Source: an uncultured Sphingorhabdus sp. (lineage in GTDB: Bacteria; Pseudomonadota; Alphaproteobacteria; Sphingomonadales; Sphingomonadaceae). From it: a DNA stretch of 64,000 nucleotides. The notes beneath the pieces are model-generated. The model worked only from the letters and a program-made list of their open reading frames with translations. It was not told the origin of the DNA and did no database searches. The stretch lies in assembly GCA_947492905.1 (NCBI GenBank), contig CANLOL010000002.1, positions 1-64,000 on the forward strand. The letters run 5' to 3'. Made by a program: the position numbers and the translations under genes. Shown piece after piece: positions 60,589-64,000 of this stretch (position 1 is the stretch's first letter; the number at the start of each line of letters is the position of its first letter).

Positions 60589-62171
60589 GGCACCAAAATT
60601 GTATCGCGCACTTCATCAATGAAATCAGGATAATCAGTGTTGAAATGCAGGCCGCGACTTTCTTTGCGCTCTAATGCGCTGCGTACAATGAGTTCGGACG
60701 TTTGCAGCAAATTGCGCAATTCTATTAAGTCCGTGGTAACGCGGAAATGCGCATAATAATCAGCAATTTCTTGTTTTAATAATCCGATACGATTTTGCGC
60801 CCGTTCCAGACGCTTTGTGGTGCGCACAATTCCGACATAATTCCACATGAAACGGCGGATTTCAGTCCAATTTTGTTTGATGATGACTTCTTCATCGCTA
60901 TCGGTGACGCGGCTTTCATCCCAAGGCCTAATCGAAGGAACATCTTCTAGCGCATCCCAACGTTCCATAATATCTCTGGCGGCCGCTTCGCCAAATACGA
61001 AACATTCGAGCAGGCTGTTCGATGCCAAGCGATTAGCGCCATGTAAGCCGCTCTCAGATACTTCGCCGGCTGCATATAATCCGGGTAAATCGGTGCGACC
61101 ATTAAGATCAATTAGCACGCCGCCGCAGGTATAATGTTGGGCCGGAACAACGGGGATAGGCTCTTTGGTCATATCAATTCCAAGGCCGATCAATTTGTCG
61201 TAAATATTGGGGAAATGAGAGCGCACAAATTCAGGGTCTTTGTGGCTAATATCAAGATGCACATAATCAAGGCCAAGGCGCTTAATCTCATGGTCATTGG
61301 CGCGTGCAACAATATCGCGCGGGGCTAATTCTTCGCGTTTATCAACGGCGGGCATATAGCGCGTGCCGCCGCCAGGATATCCATCGGGTATTTTGAGATG
61401 ACCGCCTTCGCCGCGCACCGCTTCGGTGATTAGAAAGTTTTTAACCTCATGATTATAGAGACAGGTGGGGTGAAATTGCATCATTTCCATATTGGCAATG
61501 CGCGCACCAGCTCGCCATGCCATAGCGATACCATCGCCCGTTGCGCCGCGCGGAGCGGTAGAAAATAAATAACAGCGCCCAGCGCCACCACTGGCCAATA
61601 TAGTGGCTTTGGCGGTATAAGTCTCGACTTCACCATTTTCTTGATTCAGCGCATATACGCCCCAGACATGGCCCGCGCCCGAGAATTTTTCTTCATGCTT
61701 GCCAGTAATCAGATCAATCGCAGCACGGTGCGGCTGAAGGGTGATATTGGGGTTTGCTCTGGCCGCATTGAGCAAAGCTTCTTGAACGGCCCAACCTGTC
61801 GCATCATCAACATGCACGATACGGCGATGCGAATGGCCGCCCTCGCGAGTTAGATGCAGCGCGTCTTCATCTTTGTTGAACGGCACGCCCATTTGGACCA
61901 ATCGTTCAATTGCCTCAGGGGCATTTTCTATAACAAATTCTACGGTTTCGCGGCGGTTTAATCCCGACCCTGCGACCATCGTATCTTCGATATGGTTTTC
62001 AAATGTGTCGCCAGCATCTAGCACCGCAGCAATGCCGCCTTGCGCCCATGCGGTTGACCCGCCCGTTAAAGACCCTTTGGCAAGCACCAAGACTTTATGT
62101 TTTTCGGCCAAGGAAATAGCGGCGGTTAAACCCGCTGCTCCAGAACCGATAATGATGACATCATGCGTCAC
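60585..62171 (-). CDS. nadB: L-aspartate oxidase
   Basis: NadB oxidises L-aspartate to iminoaspartate with FAD, starting NAD synthesis. The 528-residue protein has the FAD motif VIIGSGAAGLTAAISLAEKH, STAWAQGGIAAVLDAGD, the active region EGGHSHRRIVHVDDATG, MMQFHPTC, HYTCGGVLIDLNGRTDLPGLYAAGE (in part) and GLHGANRLASNSLLE. It overlaps the ABC ATPase gene upstream and fnr downstream by 4 nt each, forming a tightly coupled three-gene unit. nadA and nadC are not in the window. Confidence 0.95.
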   Translation of the reverse strand: MTHDVIIIGSGAAGLTAAISLAEKHKVLVLAKGSLTGGSTAWAQGGIAAVLDAGDTFENHIEDTMVAGSGLNRRETVEFVIENAPEAIERLVQMGVPFNKDEDALHLTREGGHSHRRIVHVDDATGWAVQEALLNAARANPNITLQPHRAAIDLITGKHEEKFSGAGHVWGVYALNQENGEVETYTAKATILASGGAGRCYLFSTAPRGATGDGIAMAWRAGARIANMEMMQFHPTCLYNHEVKNFLITEAVRGEGGHLKIPDGYPGGGTRYMPAVDKREELAPRDIVARANDHEIKRLGLDYVHLDISHKDPEFVRSHFPNIYDKLIGLGIDMTKEPIPVVPAQHYTCGGVLIDLNGRTDLPGLYAAGEVSESGLHGANRLASNSLLECFVFGEAAARDIMERWDALEDVPSIRPWDESRVTDSDEEVIIKQNWTEIRRFMWNYVGIVRTTKRLERAQNRIGLLKQEIADYYAHFRVTTDLIELRNLLQTSELIVRSALERKESRGLHFNTDYPDFIDEVRDTILVP

Positions 62172-63088
62172 GCGGCATTGCTCGTTAAACTTAAGAAGAC
62201 ATCTTCTAAATCCGCTTCTTTGGTGGTCACATCAACGATGTTGAGTCCCATAGATTGAATGACGCTGAGCACTTCGCCTGCATTCATTTTATCTTTATTA
62301 TAGGTGATTTCCAATGTGCTACCTGCGATTATTTCGACTTTTTCAAATGCATCATGGATGGGCGTTTCTGTAATGTCATTTTCAAGCGTGAGCTGTACGA
62401 TTTTTTCGCGCGCCATGTTGATTAATTCTTTGGTGGGTTTGTTGGTAATTAATTTGCCATGGTTTATGATGGCGATACGATCACATAATTCTTCGGCTTC
62501 TTCCAAATAATGGGTGGTGAGCACAACTGTTACGCCTTGTTTGTTGAGATCGACCACATATTCCCACAATTGCTGACGTAATTCGATATCAACGCCAGCG
62601 GTGGGTTCATCCAATATGATGACGGGCGGGGAATGCACCATTGCTTTGGCCACCAACAGGCGTCTTTTCATACCGCCCGATAAAGTACGGGCATAGGCAT
62701 CTGCTTTATCATCTAAGCGTACGGCTTTGAGCAGTTCCATTGAGCGGCGCTGAGATTTTGGAACACCATATAGGCCCGCTTGTAATTCCAATGACTCGCG
62801 CGGTGTAAAAAAGGGATCGAACATTATTTCTTGCGGGACGATTCCGATATTCGCTTTGGCATTGCGCGGATTATCATCAATATCAAAACCCCAAATGCTG
62901 GCTGTACCGCTGGTTTTTTTAACCAAGCCCGCCAATGTGTTGATCAATGTTGATTTTCCAGCACCATTGGGGCCTAGCAATCCAAAAATACTGCCGCGTT
63001 CAACATTGAAACTCACATCGTCTAATGCTTGCTTTCCGCCTGCATAAATTTTGGAGAGGTTTTGAATAGATATTGCATTTTCTGTCAT
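62168..63088 (-). CDS. ABC transporter ATP-binding protein without adjacent permease
   Basis: The 306-residue protein is an ABC ATPase of the drug/polysaccharide exporter (ABC-2, CcmA/NatA-like) group: Walker A GPNGAGKST, signature LSGGMKRRL, Walker B VIILDEPTAGVD, the H-loop in LTTHYLEEAEELC, and a C-terminal regulatory region. From the ATG at 63086-63088 it starts MTENAIS. It heads the operon with nadB and fnr. No ABC-2 permease gene is found on either side, so its membrane partner must lie elsewhere. Confidence 0.9.
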   Translation of the reverse strand: MTENAISIQNLSKIYAGGKQALDDVSFNVERGSIFGLLGPNGAGKSTLINTLAGLVKKTSGTASIWGFDIDDNPRNAKANIGIVPQEIMFDPFFTPRESLELQAGLYGVPKSQRRSMELLKAVRLDDKADAYARTLSGGMKRRLLVAKAMVHSPPVIILDEPTAGVDIELRQQLWEYVVDLNKQGVTVVLTTHYLEEAEELCDRIAIINHGKLITNKPTKELINMAREKIVQLTLENDITETPIHDAFEKVEIIAGSTLEITYNKDKMNAGEVLSVIQSMGLNIVDVTTKEADLEDVFLSLTSNAA

Positions 63089-63170
63089 GTCATAGCGTTT
63101 ACATAAGCATATGGAAGGGTGCAATCATTAGCTTATATTTTTGCTATATCTATTGGGCTAAGCGACAATC

Positions 63171-63809
63171 ATGATTAAAACCGCATTAATCATAGCTATT
63201 ATTAAATTGATAGAGTGTTTTGATTATAGCAAAATTGTGAAATCAAATTTATCTTCACATGCGCAGGATATAGGAGCTGGTAAAAAGCTGTTTATCCAAA
63301 AGGCATCTATTGGGGCGGCTATGCTTATCGTAGGCCTATGCCTTAGTGCTACGGCATCTGCGCAATCTCAAGGCAATGTGAATACCCGCGTTTTAACGCC
63401 TTTAACTATTGCTAATACGAATGATTTAAATTTTGGTCGAATCATTCCTGGGACTGTGCGCTCCGTCATCAGAATAGGCCGCGATAATGGGACTTTGGAT
63501 ATTCGAAGCGGTGATGCTCTGCCTATTGGGGGCACTGTCGAACGTGCAGGATTTACGATTGTAGCAGATCCTTCTACGCAGGTTCAGATTACATTGCCCA
63601 ATACGCTTAATATTGTTCGCGTTGGCGGCACAGAAACGATGCGTGTGAATAGATTTCGTCTTGATGGCCGCGGCGGTAGAATTGCTTCGCGCAACATAGA
63701 CAATAGCGGAATATTAGACATATTGGTCAGTGCTCAGCTTCGCGTTTTACCATCGCAGGCTGCTGGTGTTTATCGGGCTAATTATGACGTAACCGTCGAA
63801 TATAATTAA
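63171..63809 (+). CDS. DUF4402 secreted protein
   Basis: The protein is 212 residues in the longest frame. The real signal peptide (KKLFIQKASIGAAMLIVGL in part, then SATASAQ) starts only near residue 38, so the true start may be internal. The mature part is a DUF4402 domain: LTIANTNDLNFGRIIPGT, GGTVERAGFTIVADPSTQVQ in part, and a beta-rich end YRANYDVTVEY. DUF4402 proteins are exported, fimbria-like beta proteins of unknown function, frequent in sphingomonads. No chaperone or usher gene is nearby within the window. After it, 63810-64000 is AT-rich with no feature seen. Confidence 0.85.
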   Translation: MIKTALIIAIIKLIECFDYSKIVKSNLSSHAQDIGAGKKLFIQKASIGAAMLIVGLCLSATASAQSQGNVNTRVLTPLTIANTNDLNFGRIIPGTVRSVIRIGRDNGTLDIRSGDALPIGGTVERAGFTIVADPSTQVQITLPNTLNIVRVGGTETMRVNRFRLDGRGGRIASRNIDNSGILDILVSAQLRVLPSQAAGVYRANYDVTVEYN

Positions 63810-64000
63810 ATTAGGGTATACGCCCTAAGCGATTCAAAATTTCAAAAAAAAGCACATCAAAAAATATTATTAATAGAATGATTAACGGTGTTGATCGCTA
63901 TGAGCTTATGAGGTTTACATATAGGTCATTGATATTATATGATTTAGTGCGCAATTATTTTGATAATATTCAAATAGGTTAATATTGGTTAACTTTAGTC

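Noticed and set aside
1-64000. CRISPR arrays, tRNA or rRNA genes, prophage
   Set aside because: No regularly spaced repeats, cloverleaf sequence with CCA-like end, rRNA sequence or phage structural gene was recognised by reading; a tRNA scan could still find one in a gap.

Overview
The window looks like chromosome of an AT-leaning alphaproteobacterium, most likely a sphingomonad (order Sphingomonadales). This rests on protein character and gene order: a PrtD/PrtE/TolC type I exporter, a cyclophilin-queA pair, hflK-hflC-degP, a DUF4402 protein, phasin/PhaC/PhaB polyhydroxyalkanoate genes and an FNR-type regulator. I see no rRNA, tRNA, CRISPR array, prophage or transposase. Genus-level placement is not possible from reading alone.

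Region by region: 1-4892 holds the 3' end of a CHRD-domain secreted protein and its type I secretion system. At 4975-7332 a frameshifted MdaB-like quinone reductase is followed by an AraC regulator and a PEBP protein. The latter two lie between 166-bp direct copies of the reductase 3' end, and the second copy is fused to a short fragment matching the next gene. At 7380-13857 there is an RNA-repair locus: rtcB-rtcA behind a sigma54-type promoter, the divergent activator gene rtcR, and a tandem-AAA ATPase gene. At 14053-17525 an HscC-type Hsp70 is coupled to a membrane J-like protein. At 17680-22401 a compact exosortase locus (membrane protein, winged-helix regulator, VIT protein with a PEP-CTERM-like tail, exosortase, EpsI-like partner) appears dedicated to one substrate. 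22408-30514 carries an acyltransferase, a lipoxygenase, a diguanylate cyclase, DUF202 and PQQ-type sugar dehydrogenase genes, and a RoxA-like hydroxylase.

30591-43125 is mostly housekeeping or general metabolism: RluE, an ABC1 kinase, a rhodanese, a methyltransferase, a DUF465 small protein, an OxyR-like regulator lacking one redox cysteine, a porin-like protein, QueA, cyclophilin, acyl-CoA dehydrogenase, thioesterase, crotonase, GSTs and a degenerate OmpR-type regulator. 43220-52220 carries an AlaC-type aminotransferase, PHA synthase, phasin, ClpS, MurA, an extensin-like lipoprotein, PhaB and ferrochelatase. 52253-59288 carries a molybdenum hydroxylase large subunit, Mrp, HflK, HflC and DegP. 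59439-63809 carries a membrane protein behind an FNR-type box, the overlapping ABC-ATPase/nadB/fnr operon, and a DUF4402 protein.

The most distinctive parts are the sigma54-controlled RNA-repair cluster and its structured leader, the rearranged mdaB/AraC/PEBP junction with a nested template-switch signature, and the one-substrate exosortase locus. Start codons below were chosen by ribosome-binding site and family length where the longest reading frame looked wrong.
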